64,000 nt of DNA, from assembly GCA_947179485.1 (NCBI GenBank), contig OX359245.1, positions 65,893,067-65,957,066 of the forward strand. The letters are read 5' to 3'. The notes below the pieces were generated by a model. It saw only the letters and a program-made list of their open reading frames with translations. It was not told the DNA's origin and made no database searches. Of the stretch, positions 36,466 to 47,409 are shown piece after piece. A program made the translations under genes and the position numbers. The DNA comes from Allacma fusca (taxonomy: Eukaryota; Arthropoda; Collembola; Symphypleona; Sminthuridae). Numbering within the stretch: position 1 is the first letter of the stretch; the number at the start of each line of letters is the position of its first letter.

Positions 36466-36615
36466 GATAACTTGAACTCCCTTTTTGCTCACTTCCCTTC
36501 TTCCTTTAGCACGAAGGACAACTTTAATGAGATCCATTTCTGGAAGCTTCCGTACAAATGTGGCAAAATACCTTTGCGTAATTACACATACAATGATCCT
36601 GTAATACTCGAGCTG
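36466..36615 (-). pseudogene. Fatty acyl-CoA reductase exon 1 relic (third copy)
   Basis: Reads SQLEYYRIIVCVITQRYF, then LPEMDLIKVVLRAKGRR and VSKKGVQVI before a stop. It lines up with FAR exon 1 (FYANKTVFITGATGF, CPEIERIYVLIRAKKSQS, ERLQVI) but has lost the glycine-rich nucleotide-binding loop. No other FAR exons are seen near it. Confidence 0.5.
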
Positions 36616-38329
36616 TGAAAACCATTTCATTAAACTAAAATTGCCCAACAAACCGTATACCATCTGTTGGGATGCCAGTACACGAGTTTGAGATTTAACC
36701 AGTTTTACACTTAAACATTGAAGTGACGTTGTCGATTATGAGCAGGAAAAAAACAGGGACTTTCCTACCGTGCTCAAATACACATCGGTTCCTTTACATA
36801 TAAAAGAAATCAAAATTATTCCAACAGTTGAGAATTACGCAATCAACCATCTTCCTATTGGCATCGCCAGAACATTTTGCAGAATATGGCTTAATTCTTT
36901 GTATTTATGTACAAAAAAAATCTTAAAATAGTGTCTGTAATTTCCATTATAGTCTAGTTGGCATATTGGAAACATACCCTAATAAATTTCCTCGAACAAA
37001 ATTAAATCAGACCTCCACACCTGAACATATGAAATCTAGCACGAGCTCTCTGAATGTATAATTAAGGATAAATAATTATCTTTTCTCATAATTATTTATA
37101 ATTTTCATTCAGAAGCTACTCAAATATTGTGTAAAGCGAAGCCTGACTGCAATATTATGAAAGGGCAAAAGCCTACATCAATTAAGAATTAAATTGTGTA
37201 CTACACAGTAGATACAAACATATAGATATGAGCAGAACGATTTAACTTCCTGCCAATAGACTACGTACTTTTTGGATATGTTAGGTGCTCATAATGAAAG
37301 TGACAGGAATGAGAGACTCATTGTGTGATCAATCGTATTATTCTGGAACTGGTTTTTTTTATCGAAAATTAGTCAAGTGCCCTGAGCAGCGTGTAGAGTG
37401 TTACCAGGTTACTGTTAAGTACAATTAAACTCGTACAATTGTCATGAACTGCTATTGGGACGAGAGTTCAGTAATTCAGAGCATAATTAAAGTAAGGTTG
37501 GAGCTGTTTTGGATGACCCAATGTATACTGCAGTGGAAATTCATGTGGAATGGGAAAATCTTTAATATTGGGAAAATTTTGAAGGAACTTCCCTAAACAA
37601 GGTAACGAATGAGTATCCCAATTAGCCCAAGTATTACCTTCCAAGTAATTTAGAAATAATTTCTAATAGAATAAATTACTGGTCAATAATTACCCAATAT
37701 CAATGATCATTTAGTGACTCACGTTTCCCAAAACTACAACTACTCAATTCTGCCTCAGCGCTCCAAAGGTGCTCAGCAAATAAAGATGAGCGACGATGAG
37801 GAAATTTAATTTATAACATAAAAATAATGTTTGTATTTTCTTTAAAAAATGTATGTACTACAGCGTGTGCCAAACAAAAATACTCGGCAACAATAATACT
37901 AAAAAATATCAAGAACTGGGACACACTGACCCATACCAGTACCAGTATTCAACTATCAAAAAAAGTAAGAAATGCTGACCCATGCCAGATGTAGCGGATG
38001 AAAAATATCTTCTGTGGGTAAGGACAGAAAAAAGAGTTACTTTTCCAGGTCATGTCCAGAGTTTATATACTCTGGATTCAAAATGTAGCCAATATTGCAA
38101 ATATTGGAAGAATCACATATGTAAATATCAAATTACTGGGGATCTTTCATGCTCATTCTTAGTGCAGATGATTCGATTCCTTTGGGTTCTTAAATATCTT
38201 CTGAATTAAATTAAAAATTGTCAGACAGTTGTACAGCCTAACCTGTGCTGTATATTATATAATAGGTATAGTGTATAGGTACTAGTCTCAGACTGTTAAA
38301 ATGCTAGCTTTTGACACCCTCCTTGAAGA
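36616..38329. other. Intergenic, nothing recognised
   Basis: AT-rich with no domain-bearing open frame on either strand. A plus-strand frame at 37982-38209 has no motif. Confidence 0.4.
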
Positions 38330-39231
38330 GGTCATGTTTTCGTGTCTTTAGGGGCACTGTAAGACAGACATAGATAGAGAGTTCATTGTAGTCTACAAAT
38401 ATGAACGGGTTGGCTAAAATCTTGTTTCGCTAATTGAGTTGTAATGCGGGGATACACTCTTTTTGCAAAATAACTTTGTCTCTTGTCTCCCCATAATTGT
38501 GGTGACACAAGTTGGAACGTAATTTATTCAGGTCATTTGTTTACAATCAAGGTAAAACAGTTACACATGACTTAGGTTATGTATTGGCCTTCAGGTACAG
38601 ATTTAACCTGCTCAACAAGTTGGGACAAACATGATATAAATAGATTACTATAATGTCTCTACATATTTATATCTGCTTATATAATTAAATAAATATTAAT
38701 ACTATGCATAATTACGTATGTATAATCTACCTCTATATATATGCACATCACCTGTTTTTGTTACTTTGGTTTGGGTACTGGCAAATAACATGATTGTCGG
38801 ATTCCTTTCACTGCTTCTGATATACTTCCCCATAATTTTTACAAATATTGTTGAGCTCCAGATGCTGACAAGATTGACAAGAAAAATCACCCTGTGTAAT
38901 AATAAAAGTCGGAACAATATGTTCTTACTAAATTACCTATGTATGACGTGCGGATATGTAATATATAAGAAATTGAGGGCAATTCCGCTTTCTGATGCAC
39001 TTTATATGGGGAACGGAGCAAGTATTCACAGTTTCCGGTTGGAAGGATAGCGCCCATCCCCAGAACATTCCAAATGTGATAAAAATATAAAGTGTGGCAC
39101 GTTTAACATTGCAATTAAATACACACTCAAGTGTCATTAAATAGTACTAAGAAAATACTAATGGAAATCCATATCCCGCTGTTTCGGATCACAAGGATGC
39201 TTTTTCAACAACTTCCCTTGCAATTTGGGGA
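38330..39231. repeat. IR 3' flank, the copy attached to the intact receptor (third paralogous copy)
   Basis: Matches A 10340-11640 and B 30030-30900, for example GACACAAGTTGGAACGTAAT, CTTCAGGTACAGATTTAAC and GAGGGCAATTCCGCTTTCTG. It lies directly downstream of the IR93a-like stop codon, so the A and B copies must have been derived from a receptor neighbourhood. Confidence 0.85.
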
Positions 39232-42200
39232 TTATGACATGAAATTGTAGGAAATGGGTGGGGGAGGATTATACGCGGGCTGTAATGCTTGGACTCCTTC
39301 ATTTTTAGGGACAAGTCTCGTCCGTCCATCCGGCATCTTCATCACGACGTAATCCCTCCCATTGATATTCTTCAAGAATTTTTCTGTATCGAAGAATGTG
39401 GGTGCTCCTGTCGGGACTGACAGATTCCCTTTGTAGAAGCTCAATGTGTTGGCCTTGTCCGCTGGGACCAGTTGACCTTGCACTACAAAAATCCCGACAT
39501 TATTATAGCACCAAATCAAAACCGTACATGTAAGGATTTGTAACAAATTTTTGAAGCAAAATTAGGAAAAACTTACTCTTCCGACCGTAGAAGAATTTCA
39601 GGATGACTTCCAGTACGAAGGACGAAAATGCAAGGAGGTATCCACAGCCACAGAGGATATACGTCGTCATCAGATCTCCATTTCGAAGTTGACGCTCTCT
39701 GAAATCCGAATCTGCAGAGCAGGGATCCTTGACTGGGAGATCCTTTCGGCGCCAGTAATTAAATAACCCTGCTTTCGCAAGTTTGTCCATTCTAAAAAAA
39801 ATTTAAACAAATAACATGACATAATGCTTACAACAATGAGAACGTCAAAAAAAACTTCAAACAACTTTAAACAATTTAAATGTAAAGTACATTGGGTCAA
39901 ATATTGGCTTAATCGGAGAGTTCTTCGGGAAGGCAAATCCATAAGGAACCCTAAATATAGGATTTCGAGACATGATGAAAGCACAGCGCTTGTGAAGCGG
40001 GGTGTTCTTTTTTGATTGAGCTCTGAAGTCCTTGTAAATGATCCGCTCCACACGGGATTGCTCATCCAGCAGAAGATATTCTTAAAAAAGAAGAAATAAT
40101 CCCAAATTATTTTTATTTCAAAAAATTAAATATCACTACATAAATTAAATATTTTTGAATAATACGGCCACTTATTATAACTTACTTTGCCGCCGGACCT
40201 TCTCCACCATATCTGTCGTATTGGACAGGAACATTCCATAGCCAGAGCCAAGTTTGTACCGAAGCTTCGCAAATTCAGGGTAACGAATGCTTTCCTAAAC
40301 AAACAAAAAAAACGGACAAAATCCAAAGGATCAAAAAATTCAAAAGGGAAAAAAATCTCAAAGTATTCTGAAAGCACACTCCAAGACACTTACAATCGAA
40401 TAAGAAACATTCGCTGTCTTCGGAGTTGTCCTAGCTTTAATAACAGCTTCAAGTGTATCCCCTGCTCGGGCAACCCAGTAGTCCCTGTAACCGATCTTGT
40501 TCAGAGAGTCATAAGGGATGGGGATCTTGGACAGTGTCAAGTAAGCCGTTAAGTTTGCAGTGTAGAAAGCCGTCAGGATTGTCACGAAGATCCACCAAGT
40601 AGCAAATAAAATCCTGGTTGAATCTAAATAGCATATAATTACACAAAATTGCATTTATTTATTTACTCCGAACAGAATCATTGAGGATATTTTTTTAATA
40701 CTTTTTTTTGCAGATAGAAAGTAGTTTGTTGTACAGGAATTAATTGACTATACCTGCAATCGGCTTGAGCACTGACCCTTGCTTCATCAGTGCCCCATAC
40801 ACAAACCATACGCAGTCCCCCATCCCATAGTAAACAGACAGGGTTGGATGTCCTTTGCAGAGATAGCATCTGAACCGGATCATCCCATAAATAACTGGAC
40901 CCATTAGAAGTAACGAGACCAGGAGGTAATACCAAACCTACATATTTGAGGGAACAATCCTCACATTTATTATTACATTTATTTTTGAACTATGTCACAA
41001 GAAGACATTTGGCTTGACATTTACTTTTTATACAATGTTTTTACAGGCAAGGACCAACGTCCCCCCTAAGAAGTAACAAATGACACATTTATGGATGATT
41101 GTACAACTGTGCTATTCTATTACAATGTCTCAAGTTTTTCCTCATCGATTTTATGGACAGCCCTGGAGCCTAATCACAAATACCCCATTGAGATAAATAA
41201 GGAAGGATAATTTGCATACTAGCCTTATGTGTGTATATCTATAAACAATAGATACCCAGTTCATCAAATATTCCAAGACCTTCTGGAGCCCCAAAGACAC
41301 TTAAGATGTCTAAAGTTCTATGGGATTAGTCAGAAAGAACAAAACAGCCCGAGGACAAATACTGTACATCATATTAAGATGCCCTACTCACACAATTACC
41401 ATATCCTATGACTGTGAGTGGCTAATATCATGGAAGAAGGCTCATTAAAAATTAAAAGCTACTGTGAACATCCACGACCACTATTACGACACTATACAAA
41501 TGCATCTATACAACAAAAAGGAACCAAGAAGGGCCCTACAAGAAGGGTTATAATAAGTATACGAAAGAAATAAATTATCATAATTATTATATGACCAACA
41601 ACGGTCGTTGAATAATGTATTTCCTAAACGTGGGGAGCTCCGATACATGTATACATTGACATAGTGACGCCTTAACTGATGTGAAAGTAGCCAGAATTAT
41701 TGGGCTATTTTGAAAGGCAGCCTTCAAATTGTCATGTGTAACTACTACAGACGGTTCCGCTCCACTGGAAATTCTGACGGGGAGAAAATATGAGACTATT
41801 TCCAGCCTTCAAATATGCAACGGATCAATATTCCTCATCGGGAATTTCCTTACTTGTTTTTCTTATACTCTCATTGTCAGTATTGAACCTTATTCCTCAT
41901 GAAAATTATTACTGTACAGAATACTTGTTCCGCTTGGCTTGTACTTAAAGCTCCCCTCATTTAATTATTTAAGTTACCCTCTATACTGGCTGTAATATTG
42001 TACTTAAGTGCCACTAAAGCTGACATCATAATTGCCTTCCTCTGATGTCAATTCTCATATTTAAGATGTAGACATTCTTGGTACAAGTGTTAGTCAAGCG
42101 TTGACTTTTCTCTGAAATACTGACAGGTAATGTTCAAGGGGCAGAAGTGTAGGAATATAACATTGAGGGTAATACAAATTCGGATGCTGTAGCTAAAAAC

Positions 42201-43582
42201 AAATTTTGTTTCTCAAAAATTATAAAATGTCTTCAATAGCTTAGCAATTAGTACTTCACTGGCTGAAGTTTCATATTGCTTCTTAACCAGCGTTATTTGT
42301 GCTAACGGATTAATAATTTTGGGACTATCTATGTACATATGTACATATGTGGGATATTAATATGACTACAAAATGTATAGAATAAATGCAACCGTTCTGT
42401 ATAAATCGATACTAATCGGTATTGACTTTCGTTTTGCACTCGACATAATGGTTACCTTTGATAGCAATTCCATGCTCAAGTTTAAACTAGGAAAAAGTAA
42501 TATGTATTCGTATGAATACTTACCTACACACATTCGTGGATATGAAGAACAAATAAAAGCAATGTGAAAGCGTGCCTTTGTATTTTGTTTTGTTACTGGG
42601 CATTTGGGGCAATGCAAGACGGATGGGTTTAAAATGCCCAAATCCATAGAAAGGAAAGAGAGAAAAGACTTCTTATGAGAGAATAAGTACAAAAGTTAAC
42701 ATTACTTCGGATTGAAAAGGAGCCACAAGACCATCCCCGTCTGTAGTTTCCTGAGGACGACTCATCATTACAACCCAACGCTCCTCACCGAATGGCCTTG
42801 AAAAATCCAGTACCTCCGACCGCTCTTCTATCATGCTCATAAAGTTGATGGAAAAATTCGCTTGCTATTTTTTAAAAAAACATAAACTATAGGGAACTTT
42901 CTCTGAAGAACAATCATCTTCAAAAGTTAAATTCCATAAAATTTTAATTTAACTAAATCGAATGACACGAATGAAAATTTTACTTCTTTGATGAGCATAT
43001 CCACTATCCCGGTATGGGTCCCAGTACTAGCATTCCAGATCCCGATATTATCATCCGTCGGCCAGACAAATTCCCAGTCAAATCCTAGAGCTTCTTTAAG
43101 GACATTTAACATGGTCTTGGCAATTCCGAGGACTGTATTGTTCCCTGCAAACCTTTGCGTTACGAAAGGCTCGTCCTGAGAGTAACAAAAACAAAAAATA
43201 AGTCAAGAAAACATTTGAAATAGAATTTAATTCCTAAATCTTTTTTAATATTTCAAAGTCAATGGCAATAGTAAATTGTAATATAGTCCCTTGCCTCAAG
43301 AATGGCTACTTTAAGTTTCACACCCCTCAAAGCTCTCATGTCCGGAGGTTTCTTGCTCGTTGTCCAGGTCCCGTTTTCCATGGCTTTGGCAAAAAAGGGA
43401 TTTGTGGGGCTCCAAATATGCTTTAGTTGGTCTGAAAGTTACAAATAAAAATGCTTACAACTTCCCCTCAGGTATTTTCTAAAAATATATTTAAGTTCCT
43501 TACAATTCATAATAGGAGTGGGATGTGAGCAGTCCTTCGTAATATTTGTGAGGCATGACAATGCCATTAAAAATGGGATCAT
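39232..43582 (-). CDS. IR93a-like ionotropic receptor without the amino-terminal domain
   Basis: Ten exons: 43504-43582, 43295-43431, 42984-43175, 42706-42864, 40754-40937, 40394-40623, 40186-40294, 39891-40080, 39577-39791, 39232-39482; phases agree, 581 residues. The first exon is a short signal-like peptide. S1 contains LKVAILEDEPFV and DFSRPFGEERW; M1 is about 190-209; the pore region reads YGALMKQGSVLKPIA; then RILFATWWIFVTILTAFYTANLTAYLT (M3), S2, and M4 in exon 9. The KQGS and FYTANLTA signature resembles IR93a, a co-receptor in thermo-, hygro- and chemosensory neurons of arthropods. Known IR93a proteins have a large amino-terminal domain, which is missing here or sits in undetected upstream exons. 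Intron 2 has a GC donor (GAG|GCAAGG). Plasma-membrane ligand-gated cation channel; the subfamily call is inference. Confidence 0.85.
40938..42705 (-). other. Large intron 4 of the IR93a-like gene
   Basis: 1768 bp between the S1 exon and the M1 exon. No convincing nested gene; open frames at 42366-42692 and elsewhere lack motifs. Confidence 0.6.
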
Positions 43583-45647
43583 TTTGAAGCGATCAACTTA
43601 AAAGTTGTACTTAAAACACTGTTTTCACTTTTTAGTACTGTATTTAATTTCCCTCCGACTTGATAACATGCAGTATTTTAAACCCGTGTGTTAAAATTTG
43701 TACTTTGGATTAATGCCTAAAAAATATGAACGTGTTTTGGGGAAAATTGTACAATTCTAATGAAAAAAAAAACAAAATGTTTTACAAAATTTAGAGAAAT
43801 GTTAGGAAATATGGGGATTAGTGGACTGGTCAACAGCCATTTGAGAACTGGAGGAAATGTTTCACTTGGGTCCGGGAGGAAGAAACGTATACGTATAAGC
43901 AATATGGCTGACGGACAAGTACAGTGTACTGGAACTATAAGAGCTCCGCTAAATTTTTTATTTATAAATGTCTGTATCTACTTATAAAGGAAGAAATTAA
44001 TATTGGGGGAAGCGGGGATTCCTCTAAAACGAATATTCTTATACCGTTTATGTTTTTACAACGGGTGTCCTATAGCGAGAGTGTACTTATTTAATGTTTC
44101 TTGGGAATAGTCCTCCCTGACAGGTTGGACTTTCACAATTGACAATAACAGCCCGTGTCCGAATAAGGTTCTTCTTCCCTGCTGAGGACTGTACTTTCAA
44201 CGGAGATAGAGCTACAAGGAAGGTGTTATTTACATTTACAGTCCTAAATGTGGGCTTTCTCCCGAGAAAATAGCTCAATGGGAAGGTTTAGCATTTGAGC
44301 AGTAAATGTTGCCATTGACACTCGGGGAACTCTAAGGGAAGGTATTTCGGGTTTGTCAATATGTATAGGTATATACAGACAATGGCAGGAGAGAAAAAGG
44401 TGAAGTTGTGGATAGCATTGAACTCACTTCTATCTCAATACAAGGCTTGGATTGTGAAGCAATTTATGTTTTGTTCCTTCAACTTGCTCCAAATCTTATT
44501 TCCTGTTTTTTCTTTAGATTGCAATAAGCTCTAGTTACAATTGTAAGACAATATTCTTGTCTTGCAATTGTAATAAAATCATGAGTAACTTCTCATTTAA
44601 GAGTGTACAGATCGTAATGGAGAATAAAATTTCGATCCCTCAAACCCCCATAGCAAATTGAAAGATTCACACAATTTTACAAATGAAAAAAATCAATGAT
44701 ATTTTTCTTTTACAGAGTTCAAACTTTGGTCAGGAACACCAGGCTATTTATTATACAGTATCAATTTGAACCACAAATCTTACAGATCGTGGACTATAAA
44801 TATTTATGTAAATCCACGAACATTCCACTGCAATTGTATTCAAGCACTTGTTTTTAAATCAAGCCAATGAGTTGGAACAAATGACAAATGGATTTTTTTT
44901 TGTGGGTCCAGCACAAACACAATTGTTTTACGCGGATTTTCAAAAATTAAAATAAATTCTTGGGGATCTGTCCAGCAGACGACTTAATCAGAAGTAGTAA
45001 TTGAATTGGAGTAAGTTGTTTTTAATTTTTGATTTTTTTTATGCAAATATATTTCCATACGAAATATTTCTTTTACATATTTTCCCCAAATATTTGCTTC
45101 CTTCGTGCATTACTGTAATCCAAATGAGCGTTGAAGAAATATTTGGACTTATTGTTAGCCTCTCTCATGTAAACGTACAGACAATTAAAACTACTATAAC
45201 TTTCTAGTTAATTAAATATTTACTAATTACTAAAATCTATATGGGGGAAGGTCCTTGAAAAAAAAAATACATGTAATATTAAATGGCTTCCATATATGGT
45301 ATGTCTGACAAAGTATGGGAATTTAAAGACTGAAGGTAGTTATATTTAATACGTGAAAATGTTTGCAATTGAAACAGGGCTTAAAAGTTTGCATTCATTA
45401 AAATTGGTTTACTATAATTAGTTCGGAGGAAATTCTAAAATGTTTTTTAAAGATTGCTCATTCGCAGAGTTAGGTAATTACTTTTTTATCTAAACTTTTT
45501 TTACGAAAATTAAAATTCCAGACAAAATTATAAATCCGGAGGTCACAGCATTTTACGAAAATACGGAAGCAAATTTGATGTAACTTAAGCTAATAAATGA
45601 CTATTGGTACGAAATTTTGGAAAAATTATGGAATGAAACCGGAAGAT
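43583..45647. other. Intergenic; possible isolated exon, otherwise nothing
   Basis: A minus-strand open stretch at 44087-44246 follows an acceptor-like CACATTTAG and encodes NNTFLVALSPLKVQSSAGKK and NCESPTCQGG before TAA; no partner exons were found. A plus-strand frame at 43760-43987 lies in the IR promoter region and has no motif. Confidence 0.35.
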
Positions 45648-46132
45648 CTATTTTCCATATGAGTTTGTTCCTTTGCTTCCGCTGTTGTACGAATTGGAAT
45701 TGCCCCCATTGTAAGCACCTGAGCCTCCAGAGCCTGAATATGCTGGCCTGGAGCCTCCGTAGGAACCGCCAGAGCTTCCATGACCGCTGTTGGAGCCTCC
45801 ATAAGAACCGCCAGAGCTTCCATGATTGTAGTTGGAGCCTCCATAAGAACTGCCTGTTTTTCCAGAATTATAGCTAGTTCCTCCATATGGTGTCCCATTG
45901 CTTCCAGACCCATGGCTGGAGTACTGCTGAGCTCCATTGCCACCGTAAGAATTTCTTCCACCATTGCTGTAAGTGTTTGGGTAGGTCCTGGTCAAGACGC
46001 CAGCATTTGCCTAATAATTAAAAAAATACAGGATAAAATTCAAGCGCTAACGACTACTATACAATTTTGTAAAAAAATACTCACCGCAGCAACGACAGCC
46101 ACCAAACCAAAAAGAATTACGAACTTGCTCAT
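45648..46132 (-). CDS. Secreted Gly/Ser/Tyr-rich low-complexity protein 1
   Basis: Two exons, 46085-46132 and 45648-46010 (GTGAGT donor, TTATTAG acceptor), 136 residues. Exon 1 is exactly a signal peptide (MSKFVILFGLVAVVAA). The mature chain starts ANAGVLTRTYPNTYS and then has irregular SSGGSYGGSN-type repeats with N, H, Q and Y, ending NSYGK. No Cys. It looks like a cuticle, silk, glue or mucus structural protein; the exact role is unknown. The partner at 49935-51140 shares the signal peptide, the intron position, the LTRTY motif and the YGK end, so they are tandem paralogues. Confidence 0.85.
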
Positions 46133-46200
46133 GTTGAGAGATTAAGTGTTTACTGGATATTCCTGGAATAGTATGAATTTCCGTAGCTTCCAGTGTCGAA

Positions 46201-46207
46201 ATTTATA
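46201..46207 (-). promoter_or_regulatory. TATA box (TATAAAT) of Gly-rich gene 1
   Basis: TATAAAT on the minus strand about 70 bp upstream of the ATG at 46132. The paralogue has TATAAAT in a similar position. Confidence 0.65.
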
Positions 46208-46465
46208 CCTGTGAATTTGCATGGAAACAATTATGGTCCTATTCGTGTTTTTCATATGGGGCTATGTTTTAAGACAAACAGTGCCAAAAAGATGAAGACA
46301 ATGCTAATCTTTGAGGCAGTACGGAGTTTATTGACAATATGGAAACCCAACTTGACATTGTTATACCTTTTATCATTAGGAACTGGATTCCTGTACAGTA
46401 GATACCTTTCAACTTTGAAACATGTGTCACAATAAAACTGACTTCACATTTTACATTTAAATTTG

Positions 46466-46555
46466 CACAGTTGTACGCATCTGACCTACTTTTATCTCCA
46501 AACTCTTCCCAAGGTTAGGATAGGGCAAACATTTTTTGTTTCCGTGTTTTCCTTC
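46466..46555 (-). promoter_or_regulatory. Upstream module conserved between the two Gly-rich genes
   Basis: Shares TTTGCACAG, TGACCTACTTTTAT (46482), then AAGGTTA.GA.AG and GCAAA.ATTTTTTGTTTC with 51470-51570, in the same order and about 330-350 bp upstream of the ATG in both genes. TGACCT is the nuclear-receptor half-site (AGGTCA on the other strand). Regulatory role is inferred from conservation. Confidence 0.55.
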
Positions 46556-47121
46556 CTCATATTTAGACAGGGTTTGAATGGAACATCTGCTTTTAAATTT
46601 AAGGAACGTTTTGCCAGCCTTGAGTAATTATTTCAATTATGTATTAATTGACTTTGATAGTTTTCAAGTGTGCTTTGACGTCAATGTTAAAAATTTTAAT
46701 CTATTTTAAACTACATTTTGACAGCTTTGATTTTTATGACAGTGACTACAACTTTCGGGACGATGAGCTACACACAAGATACAGGTGTAGTTAGCGTGAA
46801 CAATACTACGTAAATAGTTACTGTCGTTAGGAAAACACGTAAATACAGAGCTCACTTGAGCAGTTAACAAATCCCCAAGATTTCGATGCTTATGGTCTTA
46901 CTTTTTGACAACGCAGATATGAATATTGTTTGGTTGACAATAGTTGATATATAATTTAAGGCGGTTAATCTTTAGGGCCGAAGCGAAACGGAAAGACTCT
47001 ATTGAGAATGCTATGATGTCAGCAATTTCTGTCACGAAGATGGTTGTCGAACCAGTGTCTCCAGGCAATTCAAATTTGTATAGGTTTAGATTGCATCAAA
47101 AGTAGGACGCCAATTGAACGC
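46556..47121. other. Intergenic, nothing recognised
   Basis: No coding frame or repeat seen. Confidence 0.4.
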
Positions 47122-47409
47122 GTACTGTCAAATCACTCAAAAAGTTTGCATGTCTCGTTATCGAATGATTTATTACCCACGGCTCCTCCCGTAAAAAATT
47201 GACCCATCCATACGCGCGAAAATCGTATCGCAATGTTTTTCCATTGCGAGAGCAAAGGACTTCTAGATCAATAGATTTCTATCGCAATGGAAAAACATTG
47301 CGATACGATTTTCGCGCGTATGGATTTGTCAATTTTTTACGGGAGGAGCCGTGGGTAATAAATCATTCGATAACGAGACATGCAAACTTTTTGAGTGATT
47401 TGACAGTAC
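47122..47409. repeat. Near-perfect foldback: 128-bp arms, 32-bp loop
   Basis: Arms 47122-47249 and 47282-47409 are reverse complements with only two mismatches (GACCCATCC versus GACAAATCC). The arms begin and end GTACTGTC...GACAGTAC. The near identity implies a young element or an RNA-level constraint. Either a foldback MITE or a hairpin-RNA locus. Confidence 0.92.

Noticed and set aside
37982-38209. 75-codon plus-strand ORF
   Set aside because: No motif and no splice or promoter support.
44087-44278. Possible terminal exon on the minus strand
   Set aside because: Has an acceptor-like site and a stop but no partner exon; left as a note in the intergenic entry.
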